The notes below the pieces were generated by a model. It saw only the letters and a program-made list of their open reading frames with translations. It was not told the origin of the DNA and did not search any database. From contig NZ_CP088014.1 in NCBI RefSeq assembly GCF_021044685.1, positions 6,682,001-6,746,000 on the forward strand: 64,000 nt of DNA, written 5' to 3'. Each line of letters begins with the position of its first letter. Position 1 is the first letter of the stretch. The translations under genes and the position numbers were made by a program. Below are positions 1 to 8,978 of this stretch, one piece after another. Source of the DNA: Bradyrhizobium daqingense (GTDB lineage Bacteria > Pseudomonadota > Alphaproteobacteria > Rhizobiales > Xanthobacteraceae).

Positions 1-76
1 GGAGCAGCGCGGCCTGATCGGCACGCTCGGACGGACCTATTTCGGTCGAAAGGGGATCTCCCCGGCGGCACTTTAG
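1..76 (+). CDS. 3' end of an upstream protein (partial)
   Basis: The frame beginning at base 2 reads 24 codons with ordinary protein-like composition and ends at TAG 74-76. The readable residues end in ...KGISPAAL. The other two frames look less natural. The gene enters from outside the window and lies in the same direction as the polysaccharide genes that follow, so it is probably another member of that locus. No family can be assigned from so few residues. Confidence 0.4.
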   Translation, partial: EQRGLIGTLGRTYFGRKGISPAAL

Positions 77-138
77 GGTGGCAAAAGTGGGAGCCTTGAG
101 GTTAAAGAGACCTGCTTTCCTGCGATCGGGCACACCGT

Positions 139-1065
139 ATGACCACCATCGATGCCGGCGTGAAGACGCCGAAAAAGCAGAAGATCAGCCAGTTTCGTCG
201 CCTCTTGTGGCACGTCAACCGGACTGATCTCGGCTGGCTCACCAAAGCGGCCCTGACTACCCTGCAGCCGGGCGCGCGAGCGAAGCGAGCCGCGCTGCTT
301 GGCCAGCTTCCCTCAAAAGCAGAATGGAGCGAGGCAAGCCGGAATCTCGACCGGGACGGCTACGTCGACGTGTCCCAGCTGATGGATCGCAGCCTCGCGC
401 AGGCCGTCGCTACGGTTGCTGACGACAAGGTGAGCCGGCTGAACGAGCTCTCCGATAAGCAGAAGCTCGGGCACAAGTCCTTCTGGGTCAGCCTGCTGGA
501 CGAGGACCTCGTCAACGGTGCCTTTGCGACCGACCATCCTTTCGTGCGTTACGCTTTGCAGCCGGCTGCACTGCGCATCATCGGCGACTTCATGCGCGAC
601 CTGCCGCAATTGTCGGACGTGCTGCTGACGTTGTCACAACCGACCCCGGACCAGGCGCTGAGCTACTCGCAGCTGTGGCATCTCGATCACGACGACAAGC
701 GCGTCTGCAAACTCTTCATCTATCTGACGGACGTGCAGAACACGGCCGACGGTCCCTTCACCTTCATTCCGGCCGGTCCGTCCAAGCCGTTCCGCAACAC
801 GCTCAAGAGCCACATGAGCGACGCGCAGGTGTTCGCCAAGACCGGTCCTGACGCGGTCAAGGAGATGATCGCGCCCCGCCTGTCCGCCTTCATCGTCAAC
901 ACGGCCCGCTGCCTGCACATGGGAAGCCGGATCCAATCGGATCACAGCCGGCTGCTCTATACGGCGACCTACATCCAGCAGCCGCGCATCTACCCCGAAC
1001 CGCCGGCGCGCTTCCGCGCCGTCGGCACCCTGACGGAGCTCGAGCGCACCGTGATGCGGCTCTGA
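139..1065 (+). CDS. PhyH-like Fe(II)/2-oxoglutarate dioxygenase
   Basis: A 308-aa soluble protein that resembles the phytanoyl-CoA dioxygenase superfamily. The double-stranded beta-helix signature is visible: an HxD pair at His181 and Asp183 (WHLDHDD), a distal His260 in CLHMGSR, and Arg264 or Arg271 placed to bind 2-oxoglutarate. This fits the 2-His-1-carboxylate iron site of the family. The ATG at 139 is the first in frame. It stands first in a run of surface-polysaccharide genes, so the inferred role is hydroxylation of a sugar or lipid part of the glycan. The substrate cannot be read from the sequence, and overall similarity to named PhyH enzymes looks distant. Confidence 0.6.
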   Translation: MTTIDAGVKTPKKQKISQFRRLLWHVNRTDLGWLTKAALTTLQPGARAKRAALLGQLPSKAEWSEASRNLDRDGYVDVSQLMDRSLAQAVATVADDKVSRLNELSDKQKLGHKSFWVSLLDEDLVNGAFATDHPFVRYALQPAALRIIGDFMRDLPQLSDVLLTLSQPTPDQALSYSQLWHLDHDDKRVCKLFIYLTDVQNTADGPFTFIPAGPSKPFRNTLKSHMSDAQVFAKTGPDAVKEMIAPRLSAFIVNTARCLHMGSRIQSDHSRLLYTATYIQQPRIYPEPPARFRAVGTLTELERTVMRL

Positions 1066-1090
1066 CACGGATCTGCCGGGAGCTGACATC

Positions 1091-2479
1091 TTGCGCATAG
1101 GCCTGGTGGTCGATCACCCCAAGCGTGACCTGCCGGGGGCAGTCATGCTTGGTTATCAACTCGCCCGGCGCGGCGTCTCGGTCGCGCTGGTGCCGATGTA
1201 CGAGCAGGCCGTCGATGTGCCGCGGCTCGGGCTGAACGCGCTGGTCGCCAACTATGCGCGCCCGGTCAATCTCGACCTGATGCGCAGCTTTGCCGGAGCC
1301 GGCCTCCCGCTGTATGTGCTCGACACCGAGGGCGGCGTGCTCGCGACGACGGGCGGCAATTCGCCGCCGGCGATGGCCGCACATATCAAGGCCAGCGGCT
1401 ACGCCGACATCCTGACCGGCTATTTCTTCTGGGGCAGCCGGCTGCACGATGCCTTTCTGGCGGCCGGAACCATGAAGCCGGAGCAGCTTCATCTCACCGG
1501 ATGCCCCCGCTTCGATTTCGCGGCAGCCCGCTGGCGCGCGCTGCTCGACGGCGAACCGCGCGGCTATCTGCTCGTCAACGCCAACTTCCCGCTGGTCAAT
1601 TCGCGCTTTACGAGCACGCCGGGCGGCGAACGCGAGGCGATGGTACGGTCCGGCTGGGACGGCGCCTATGTCGATCGCTTCATCGCCGAACTGAAGCAGG
1701 TCTTCGCCAACTATCTCGCCGAGATCGGCCGGCTCGCCGCGGCGCGGCCGGACCGCAGCATTCTCGTGCGCCCGCACCCCTTCGAGAGCGAGGAGGTTTA
1801 TCGCAACGCGCTCTCGCGCCATGCCAACGTCCGGATCGACGGCGCCGGCAGCGTGCTCGACCGCATCCGCAATGCGGTTGCGGTCGTCCATCTCAACTGC
1901 GGCACGGCCGTCGAATCGGTACTGCTCGGAAAGCTGCCGCTTCAGCTCGAATATTTGAACACGCCGACCACCGCCGGCCATGCCGCGCTGCCGGCGCGCG
2001 TAAGCCGGAAGGTCGCCTCGTTCGACGAGCTGCTTGGCGCCATCGATCACATCGAGCGCGAGACCGAGAGTTTCGATTTCGCGGGCGTTCACGCCGCCGA
2101 TATCGAGGCCTTCTTCCATCTCAACGACGGGCAAGCCGCCGAGCGTGTCGCCGACGTTCTGACCGGCACAACGACTGCGCGCCGGCCCTACGTCTCGCTG
2201 CTTGCAACCGTGACGGGGACGCGCGCCAGGCCGAGCGTCGGCCAAATCGTCAAGGGCGCAGCCAGCGCGGCACTCGGCTCGGCCATCACCGAGCGGCTGC
2301 GGAGCCAATTCAATCCGGCCCGGCGTGACAAGCGGATCGAGCCTGCTCTCGTCGAGACCTTGCTTCATCGCATCGCAAGTCATGATCGCGCGAACCCGTC
2401 GCAGTTCACCGCTCAACGCGCGCGCTGCGTGACGACCGGGCTGCCGCTCGCGAGCATTGCGATCGAACACATTCGATAG
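1091..2479 (+). CDS. Surface carbohydrate (capsule-type) biosynthesis protein
   Basis: A 462-aa soluble protein starting at TTG 1091, supported by GGGAG at 1078-1082, eight bases upstream. The N-terminal half starts like a GT-B fold (RIGLVVDHPKRDL). The C-terminal half has the RPHPFES motif (near residue 230) and a LNCGTAVESVLLGKLPLQ stretch, both typical of capsule-synthesis and CDP-glycerophosphotransferase-like enzymes that use a nucleotide donor. It is followed five bases later by a second protein of similar architecture, and the two are probably translated from one message. Likely a glycosyl- or polyol-phosphate transferase acting at the cytoplasmic membrane; donor and acceptor unknown. 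Confidence 0.6.
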   Translation: MRIGLVVDHPKRDLPGAVMLGYQLARRGVSVALVPMYEQAVDVPRLGLNALVANYARPVNLDLMRSFAGAGLPLYVLDTEGGVLATTGGNSPPAMAAHIKASGYADILTGYFFWGSRLHDAFLAAGTMKPEQLHLTGCPRFDFAAARWRALLDGEPRGYLLVNANFPLVNSRFTSTPGGEREAMVRSGWDGAYVDRFIAELKQVFANYLAEIGRLAAARPDRSILVRPHPFESEEVYRNALSRHANVRIDGAGSVLDRIRNAVAVVHLNCGTAVESVLLGKLPLQLEYLNTPTTAGHAALPARVSRKVASFDELLGAIDHIERETESFDFAGVHAADIEAFFHLNDGQAAERVADVLTGTTTARRPYVSLLATVTGTRARPSVGQIVKGAASAALGSAITERLRSQFNPARRDKRIEPALVETLLHRIASHDRANPSQFTAQRARCVTTGLPLASIAIEHIR

Positions 2480-2483
2480 AACC

Positions 2484-3887
2484 ATGGCAACAGCAGCAAA
2501 GACCATTCTCATCACCACCCTGGCCGAATACCAGACCCGATTCTGGATTCCGGTCGCGCAGCGGCTGCGCATGGCGGGACACGACGTCGAGCTGCTTGCC
2601 TTCGACGATCGCAGCGCCGAAATGTCGGTCGCCGAAGGCGTGCCGGTGACGAACATGTATCGGGAGGGCCTCAAAGCCGGTCCTTCACCCGAGGATCGCA
2701 AGGCGTTCGATGCGCGCGTCTCCTCTTACGGTCTCGATGGAACCAACTTCCTGTTCAGCCACGAGCGCTTCACCTTCGGAATCAAGGACACGAGCGCGCT
2801 CCGCCGGCGCTTCATGATCTATGCCAACGCGATGGAAGCGGTGCTCGACCGGCTCGAGGCGCAGGACCGGCAGGCCGAACTGGTCCAGGAGCTCGGCGGC
2901 TTCCTATCCGTCATCGCAAGCTTCCACGCCGCAAGGCGCAGGGGCATCCGCAACTGGTTCATCGAGCCGTCGTTCTTCCGCGGCCGGATGTATTTCACGC
3001 CGAATAGCTTTTCCGCACCCGACGTGATGGCTGGGCCCGCGGACTCGGTGTCCGCCGAGGTGCGTGCCTATTTGGATGAGACGCTGACGCAGCGCGCGAT
3101 CGTCATCCCCAAGAAAGATCAGCATCACTATTCGGCGGCATTCAAGAAGGTCCTCAATGTGCGCAATGCACATCGTCTCGCCGAGAAGCTCTGGGACCAG
3201 TTCGCCCTCGGAAAGCACCAGGAGTTCGGGCACAATCTGCGTCACGCCCGCGTGCACGCGGCAATGGCCCTCAACGCGACGCGGCTGCGCAAGCTCTACC
3301 GGCCGCTGCCCGAAGCTCCCTTCGTCTATTACCCCTTCCACGTTCCGGCCGACATGGCACTGACGCTGCGTTCGCCGGACTATCTCGATCAGGTCGCGAC
3401 CGTCGATTTTCTGCTCCGCACGATCCCGGATTCGCATGTGCTCGTGGTCAAGGAACATCCCGCGCAGATTGGGGCGATCTCGGCCGCCCGCCTGTTCGAG
3501 CTCGCGGGCCGGTTCGACAATTTCGTGCTGCTGCCGCCGCAGACCAACAATTACACCGTGCTCAATCGCGCCGACGCCGTCGTCTCCGTCAACAGCAAGT
3601 CGGGCGCCGAAGCACTCCTGCTCGGCAAGCCGGTCGTGGTGATGGGCGATGCATTCTACCGTTCCTGCCCTCTTGTTTATGCGGTCGATCGTCTGGCCGA
3701 CGTGCCCGCGCGGCTGCGCGAAGCGCTCGCTGGCGGAGCCTTCGATCCCGCGAGGGGTGCGCCCTATTTCGAGTCGGCCTGGCGCCGCTCTCATCCGGGC
3801 GAGCTCTATATCAGCGATCCCAAGCTGCTCGACACGTTTGCTGCCTCCTTGCGCGCGGCAATCTCCGAGCCGCCCAGCGCGAAGTGA
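2484..3887 (+). CDS. Capsule polysaccharide biosynthesis-like protein
   Basis: A 467-aa protein. An in-frame TTG exists at 2457, but ATG 2484 (MATAAKTILITTL) gives a natural start for a GT-B type N-terminus and lies just after the preceding stop. The C-terminal half has a KEHPAQ motif, then VNSKSGAEALLLGKPVVVMG and an AFY motif, which resembles the Capsule_synth (KpsC/KpsS-like) family, known to hold Kdo-type transferases. This suggests a glycosyltransferase of lipid-linked surface glycan. It ends with a four-base GTGA overlap with the next glycosyltransferase, so translation is probably coupled. Confidence 0.6.
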   Translation: MATAAKTILITTLAEYQTRFWIPVAQRLRMAGHDVELLAFDDRSAEMSVAEGVPVTNMYREGLKAGPSPEDRKAFDARVSSYGLDGTNFLFSHERFTFGIKDTSALRRRFMIYANAMEAVLDRLEAQDRQAELVQELGGFLSVIASFHAARRRGIRNWFIEPSFFRGRMYFTPNSFSAPDVMAGPADSVSAEVRAYLDETLTQRAIVIPKKDQHHYSAAFKKVLNVRNAHRLAEKLWDQFALGKHQEFGHNLRHARVHAAMALNATRLRKLYRPLPEAPFVYYPFHVPADMALTLRSPDYLDQVATVDFLLRTIPDSHVLVVKEHPAQIGAISAARLFELAGRFDNFVLLPPQTNNYTVLNRADAVVSVNSKSGAEALLLGKPVVVMGDAFYRSCPLVYAVDRLADVPARLREALAGGAFDPARGAPYFESAWRRSHPGELYISDPKLLDTFAASLRAAISEPPSAK

Positions 3888-4648
3888 ACGGACCCTTCAT
3901 GCCGCTCGTCTCGATCATCACCCCGTCCTGGAACGTCGAAAGTCTGATCGAGGAGACGATCCGCTCGGTGCAGAGCCAGACATTCGCCGATTGGGAGCTC
4001 CTGATCGCGGACGACTGCTCGACGGACGCCACGCCGGCCATCATCGCGGCGATGGGCGAGCGCGATCCGCGCGTCAAGCTGATGCGGCAGGTCAAAAACG
4101 GTGGCCCGGCGCTCGCGCGTCAGGCCTCGATCGACGCCGCCCAAGGCCGTTATCTTGCCTTCCTCGACAGCGACGATCTGTGGCTGCCCGAAAAGCTCGA
4201 GCGGCAGCTTGCCTTCGCGAAACAGAAGCAGGCTGCCGTCAGCTATACCGCCTTCCGTCGTATCAACGAGACCAACACGGTCACCGGCAGGCTGATCGAG
4301 GTGCCGGCCTCGCTCACCTACGACCAGCTCCTGAAGAACACCGCGATCGCGACGCTGACTGCGATGGTCGACCGCGAGATCTCAGGTTCCATCGCGATGA
4401 AGAACGAGGGCTATGACGATTTCTGCCTGTGGCTCTCGATCCTCAAGCGTGGCCACACCGCATACGGTCTCAACGAGGATCTGGCGCGCTACCGCGTAAG
4501 GGGTTCTTCCGTCTCCAGCCGTCCGATGCGCTCGGCCAAATGGGTCTGGCAGATCTACCGCAATGTCGAACACCTCTCGCCGATCAGGTCCGCTTGGTGT
4601 TTTGCGCATTGGGGGGCGCGAGCCTGGCTGAAGCGGCGGGAGTTCTAG
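3884..4648 (+). CDS. Family 2 glycosyltransferase
   Basis: A 254-aa GT-A fold glycosyltransferase. It shows the family-2 opening PLVSIITPSWNVESLIEETI, the nucleotide-binding DDCSTD, and the DXD-like LDSDD (about residue 91). GTG 3884 overlaps the previous stop as GTGA; ATG 3899 is an alternative start that still keeps the whole fold. There is no membrane segment, so it should work at the cytoplasmic face, adding a sugar to a lipid-linked intermediate of the polysaccharide. Donor sugar unknown. Confidence 0.85.
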   Translation: MNGPFMPLVSIITPSWNVESLIEETIRSVQSQTFADWELLIADDCSTDATPAIIAAMGERDPRVKLMRQVKNGGPALARQASIDAAQGRYLAFLDSDDLWLPEKLERQLAFAKQKQAAVSYTAFRRINETNTVTGRLIEVPASLTYDQLLKNTAIATLTAMVDREISGSIAMKNEGYDDFCLWLSILKRGHTAYGLNEDLARYRVRGSSVSSRPMRSAKWVWQIYRNVEHLSPIRSAWCFAHWGARAWLKRREF

Positions 4649-4745
4649 CGGACCCGCCGCGCAGCCCCCCCTGCAACGACCGGAACTGAACATTGCGACC
4701 GCTGCGGGTTGGCCCTAATCTGCAGCCGAGTCGAGGGGACTTTGC

Positions 4746-6224
4746 TTGTATAATCAAATCGTTACTCCATTGGAAGCGCGTCCCCTCGCCAATCGCCGGG
4801 CGCGGATGGTCTGGGCGCTGTGCAGCATATGTCCCGCAGTTTTCTTGCTGTGCCTGTTTGCGCTGACCCTGCTCAGCGCACCCGAGCATGACGATTTCTG
4901 CTTCGCGGAGCTGTACGCACGCCACGGCTTCGTCCACACCGTTTCGCTCTTCTATCATGCGCAATCAGGCCGGATCCTCGCCCTCTGGCTGACCCAGCTT
5001 CCACCAGCAATCTCCGCCGCGACGGGAATCAGCCTGTTGTCGGCCTATTCACTGACGATGGCAGCAAATGCCGGACTGTTCCTGACTGCGACGGCTCTCG
5101 CCACGGTCCGCGCCTGGCCGCGCGCCGGCGCGCTCCAATTGGCCTTCCTCACACTTGCGTTTGCGAGCGCGGTGGTCGGCGCAGCGCCCAGCGTTCGGGA
5201 TCTGCTCTATTGGTTGTCGTCCGTGACCTGCTACGTCCCGTCGGCTCTGATCACCATCCTAATCCTCGGGGAGTGCGTCCGGGCGCTGGACGGGCAGACG
5301 CGTTTTTCGTGGCTGCTCACTCTCTCGATGGCGCTGAGCGGATTCGCGGCTGCTCTTGGCAATGAATTCACCGGACCCTGGCTCATCCTGATCGTCTTGG
5401 CCTCCGTCGGCGCGCGCCATCTCTTCGGCCAGCAACGCCAGATCCTGCATCATATCCTGATCGCTGCAGCCATCGCCGTCGCCTGGATCATCGTCGTATC
5501 GGCCAGCGGCAACAGCACGCGCATGGGACAGCTCCCGAACAGCGGCCACCCGATCTGGTCCATCTTCCAGGCGCTTGTCGACTCGCTCGGCGGTTTGGGG
5601 CGCTTGCTGCGCGAGCCTGCCATCGTCGCCTGGCTCGCCGCTGTCGGTCTCATTGCATTGGCCGAGCCGGACCCGTCGGTCCAAGCACCGCAAAAGAGCA
5701 AGCTGTTGGCACTCGGCACGATCGCGATCTGCCTCGCGTGCTGTTATTTCGCATATTTCGCGCATCGTTATGCGACCGGCATGCGGCTGGTCGAACGGGC
5801 GCAGAACCCGGCACTGATCCTGCTGCTGTTCGGATCGACGCTGGGCGTCAAGCTGGTCGTCAGCGCCTACCGTCCGCAATTGCGCGAACGTCTAGCTGCG
5901 AGCAGGTTCCGCGGCCTGCTCGGTCCGGTCGGGATGCCAGCGGGCCTGATACTCCTCACGGTCGCTGCGCTGTGCCTGAGCTCGACGGCATTTCAGCTGC
6001 GCGCGCAATGGCAGGACCTGTACCCATACTGGCGCGAGAGTGTCGAACGGCACATCCATCTGACAACGAGCCCCGAGCCGGCTATCGCGCTTCCCCGGCA
6101 CAAATGGACACCGTCGCTGCTGATGACCGCCGACGTGACCGCCAACGCCGACAGATTGCCCAACGACTGCATCGCCAGATATTATCACAAGACCGCCGTC
6201 TACGCCGCCGACACCGCGCGGTGA
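4746..6224 (+). CDS. Polytopic membrane protein (DUF6056-like)
   Basis: A 492-aa integral membrane protein with roughly ten or more hydrophobic segments spread over its length. The loop after the first segment holds EHDDFCFAE, followed by QSGRILALWL, a pattern of DUF6056-type proteins, which are thought to be related to membrane glycosyltransferases (GT-C like) of surface glycans. TTG 4746 is supported by GAGGGG at 4733-4738; ATG 4806 is the next possible start but would come close to the first membrane segment. Located between two family-2 glycosyltransferases. Likely a lipid-linked sugar transferase, unproven. Confidence 0.6.
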   Translation: MYNQIVTPLEARPLANRRARMVWALCSICPAVFLLCLFALTLLSAPEHDDFCFAELYARHGFVHTVSLFYHAQSGRILALWLTQLPPAISAATGISLLSAYSLTMAANAGLFLTATALATVRAWPRAGALQLAFLTLAFASAVVGAAPSVRDLLYWLSSVTCYVPSALITILILGECVRALDGQTRFSWLLTLSMALSGFAAALGNEFTGPWLILIVLASVGARHLFGQQRQILHHILIAAAIAVAWIIVVSASGNSTRMGQLPNSGHPIWSIFQALVDSLGGLGRLLREPAIVAWLAAVGLIALAEPDPSVQAPQKSKLLALGTIAICLACCYFAYFAHRYATGMRLVERAQNPALILLLFGSTLGVKLVVSAYRPQLRERLAASRFRGLLGPVGMPAGLILLTVAALCLSSTAFQLRAQWQDLYPYWRESVERHIHLTTSPEPAIALPRHKWTPSLLMTADVTANADRLPNDCIARYYHKTAVYAADTAR

Positions 6225-6252
6225 CCACTTGCCTTGCCCCAGAGATGCGAAC

Positions 6253-7215
6253 GTGAAAACAATCAGCGTCATCACGCCCTGCTACAACGAACAGCTGAAC
6301 GTCAGGGATTGCTATGAGGCGATCCGGCAGATCTTCGACCGCGACCTCCAGGGCTATCGGCGCGAGCACATCTTCTGCGACAACGCCTCCGACGACCGCA
6401 CGCTGGAGATCCTGCGAGAGATCGCCGCACAGGATCCCGCGGTGAAGGTCATCGTCAACGCGCGCAATTTCGGGCCGCTGCGCAATACCTACAACGGGGT
6501 GATGGCGAGCAGTGGCGACGCCGTCCTCCTGTTCATGCCGGCAGACCTCCAGGATCCACCCGAACTGCTCCCCGAATTCGTCAAGCTATGGGAAGCCGGC
6601 AACGAGATCGTCTACGGCATCCGCGCCGTGCGCGAGGAAAGCCGCCTGATGCGCGGGCTGCGCGATGCCTATTACCGCGTGCTGACCAGGTTCTCCGAGC
6701 TTAAGGTGCCCCCGGGAGTCGGTGACTTCCAGCTCGTCGACCGGCGCGTCGTCGAAGCCATGCGTCACGTCCGTGACGCCTATCCGTTCATGCGGATGAT
6801 GACGTTCGAGTGCGGCGGCCGCATGGTCGGCGTGCCCTACACCTGGCGCGAGCGCAAGAAGGGTTTTTCGAAGAACCGCGCCAGCGCGCTGATCGACCAG
6901 GGCCTCAACGGGCTGGTGTCCTTCACCACGGCCCCGGTCCGTTTCGGCCTGTTCGCAGGTTTTCTGATCTCGGCCCTGAGTATCGGCTATGCCATCGTCA
7001 ACTTCGTGATCGGCCTCGTTCTGTACCGGCAGCTCGCCGAGCCCGGCATCATCACGCTGATCGTCGCCATGTTCTTCTTCGGCGGCGTGCAGTTGTTCTT
7101 CATGGGCATGATCGGCGAATACGTGCTCGCGATCTACGGACAGGTGCGCGAGAAGCCCGTGGTGTTCGAGCGCGAGCGCGTCAATTTCGATCCGCCGCCG
7201 CCCTCTGGTGCGTGA
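6253..7215 (+). CDS. Polyprenyl-phosphate glycosyltransferase (GT2, GtrB/ArnC-like)
   Basis: A 320-aa protein with a GT2 catalytic domain (SVITPCYNEQLNV, then ADLQDPPE) and two C-terminal membrane segments at about residues 225-290, the layout of GtrB/ArnC/dolichyl-phosphate mannose synthase-like enzymes. Such enzymes load a sugar on undecaprenyl phosphate for use on the periplasmic side. GTG 6253 is chosen because the GT2 fold starts directly after it and AGAG lies about nine bases upstream; TTG 6229 would add eight unlikely residues. The preceding DUF6056-like membrane protein could be the partner that uses the lipid-linked sugar. Confidence 0.82.
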   Translation: MKTISVITPCYNEQLNVRDCYEAIRQIFDRDLQGYRREHIFCDNASDDRTLEILREIAAQDPAVKVIVNARNFGPLRNTYNGVMASSGDAVLLFMPADLQDPPELLPEFVKLWEAGNEIVYGIRAVREESRLMRGLRDAYYRVLTRFSELKVPPGVGDFQLVDRRVVEAMRHVRDAYPFMRMMTFECGGRMVGVPYTWRERKKGFSKNRASALIDQGLNGLVSFTTAPVRFGLFAGFLISALSIGYAIVNFVIGLVLYRQLAEPGIITLIVAMFFFGGVQLFFMGMIGEYVLAIYGQVREKPVVFERERVNFDPPPPSGA

Positions 7216-7227
7216 GGCGCAGACGCC

Positions 7228-8151
7228 TCAGCGCGCAGCCAGCGACTGCTCGATCCGTGCGACGATGGCCTGCACCGACAGGCCGGCCGCGTCGAGCAGC
7301 GCCTCGCGTGATCCCGCCTGCGAGGTCTTGCCGCCCTGCTCGGGAATGCCAAGACCCGTGACCGGCGGCCGCTGCGCATCGCCCGCGAACGCGCCCGCCA
7401 CGAGGCTGAACAGCCCGCCGCGCAGAATGTGCTCCTCCAGCGTCACGACCAGCGATGCACCACGCACGGTGTCGCGGATCGCGGCCTCGTCGAGCGGCTT
7501 CAAGCAGGAAACGCTGACCACACCCACGTCCCTGCCGCGCCCGGCGAGCTCGTCGGCCGCCTCCAGCGCGCGCGAGGCGATCGGCCCCGACGCGAGGATG
7601 ACGACCTCACGTCCGTCGCGCAGCACACGCGGCTTGCGCAGGTCGGTCACGGCGGCCCCGAGATTGGGCTCACCCTGCCGGCTGAGCCGTAGATAGGACG
7701 GTTTGCCGCTTCCAGCGATCAGACGCGTCGCGGCCCGCACCTCCATGGGATCGCAGGGCACGAACACCTCGATGCCCGGCAGCATCGACATGATGCCTGC
7801 GTCCTCCAACGCATGGTGCGTGTAGCCCTGGCTGCCATAGGCGTAGCCGGCACCCACCGCCACCACCTTGACATCGGCGCCGTGGTAGCAGACGTCGTTG
7901 CGCAGCTGCTCGAGGCAGCGCAACGTCGGGAAATTGCCGATGGAGTAGATGAAGACCGTCTTGCCCGACAGCGCGATGCCGGCGGCTATCCCTGCCATGT
8001 TCTGCTCGGCGACGCCGACATTGAGGTAGCGGTCGGGAAACTTTGCCGCAAAAGGCTCCAGCACGGAATAGCCGAGATCGCCGCAGAGCAGCCAGATGTC
8101 GGGATTCTCGCTCGCAGCCTGCGACAGGCTCTCGATGAACGTGGTCCTCAT
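7228..8151 (-). CDS. Transketolase-like enzyme, C-terminal subunit
   Basis: A 307-aa protein matching the pyrimidine-binding and C-terminal domains of transketolase/DXS enzymes: GVAEQNMAGIAAGIAL carries the conserved catalytic Glu that activates the thiamine ring, and a transketolase C domain follows from about residue 180. It overlaps the N-terminal subunit gene by four bases (ATGA), so the two are made together as a split enzyme. The expected reaction is thiamine-diphosphate-dependent transfer of a two-carbon ketol unit. Its place inside a nucleotide-sugar locus suggests use in building or branching a sugar rather than the pentose phosphate pathway. Confidence 0.88.
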   Translation of the reverse strand: MRTTFIESLSQAASENPDIWLLCGDLGYSVLEPFAAKFPDRYLNVGVAEQNMAGIAAGIALSGKTVFIYSIGNFPTLRCLEQLRNDVCYHGADVKVVAVGAGYAYGSQGYTHHALEDAGIMSMLPGIEVFVPCDPMEVRAATRLIAGSGKPSYLRLSRQGEPNLGAAVTDLRKPRVLRDGREVVILASGPIASRALEAADELAGRGRDVGVVSVSCLKPLDEAAIRDTVRGASLVVTLEEHILRGGLFSLVAGAFAGDAQRPPVTGLGIPEQGGKTSQAGSREALLDAAGLSVQAIVARIEQSLAAR

Positions 8152-8978
8152 GCACCGACCTCGGCCAGCGCCTGCGCGAGCAGCTCATCCGAGGGCGAGC
8201 GGTAGTGCCATTCGAGCTTGTTCTCCATGAAGCTCACGCCCTTGCCCTTCACGGTATGGGCGATCACGACGGTCGGCAGGCCCGATGGTGCTGGCACCGT
8301 GCCGAGGACGCGCTCGAGCGCGTCGAGGTCGTGGCCGTCGATCTCCTCGACCCGCCAGCCGAACGATCGCCACTTCTCCGCGAAGGGATCGAGGTTGAGC
8401 ACCTCGGCGACCGAGCCAAAGCTCTGGATTTTGTTGAAGTCCACGACGACACAGAGGTTGTCGAGCTTGTGGTGGGGCGCGAACAGGATGCCCTCCCAGT
8501 TCGAGCCCTCGTCGCATTCGCCGTCGCTGAGCAGGCAGAACACGCGGCTGCCGCCGCCTGCCGAACGCGCCGCCAGGGCCATGCCGATCGCGATCGGCAG
8601 GCCATGGCCGAGCGAGCCGGTCGAGACCTCGACGCCGGGCACCGCATGGCTGACGTGACCGGTGAAGATCGATCCATCGCGGCAATAGGTGTCGAGCTCG
8701 GCGAGGGAAAAGAAACCGCATTCGGCAAGCGTCGCGTACATGATCGCGGTGGCGTGGCCCTTGCTGAGCACGAAGCGATCGCGGTTCGGGCTTTGCGGAT
8801 CTGCAGGATCGACACGCAGGATGCGCGTGTACAGCACTGCAAGGATGTCCGCCATCGAGAGGCAGCCGCCGATATGGGACGCCTTGGCAGCGTGCACCAT
8901 CCGCAGCGCATGCGCGCGGATTCGGCGGGCGAACTCCCTCGGCTCAGGACAATTTGCGGGAAGGGGTGGTCGCGTCAT
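8148..8978 (-). CDS. Transketolase-like enzyme, N-terminal subunit
   Basis: A 276-aa protein matching the thiamine diphosphate-binding domain of transketolase: HIGGCLSMADIL, SKGHA, HGLPIAIGMA and the diphosphate/Mg motif LSDGECDEGSNWEG ending in FNKIQ. It pairs with the C-terminal subunit encoded directly downstream. The start at 8978 lies 35 bases inside the end of the upstream epimerase gene, which supports one operon (epimerase, TktN, TktC). Two-subunit transketolases of this kind are found in catabolic (for example apulose) and specialised sugar clusters; the substrate here is unknown. Confidence 0.88.
   Translation of the reverse strand: MTRPPLPANCPEPREFARRIRAHALRMVHAAKASHIGGCLSMADILAVLYTRILRVDPADPQSPNRDRFVLSKGHATAIMYATLAECGFFSLAELDTYCRDGSIFTGHVSHAVPGVEVSTGSLGHGLPIAIGMALAARSAGGGSRVFCLLSDGECDEGSNWEGILFAPHHKLDNLCVVVDFNKIQSFGSVAEVLNLDPFAEKWRSFGWRVEEIDGHDLDALERVLGTVPAPSGLPTVVIAHTVKGKGVSFMENKLEWHYRSPSDELLAQALAEVGA

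Noticed and set aside
896-2701. Long open frame on the minus strand (601 codons) over the first two polysaccharide genes
   Set aside because: It is antisense to a protein with clear GT-B motifs, is Arg/Gly/Ala-rich without motifs, and is explained by high GC content at third positions.
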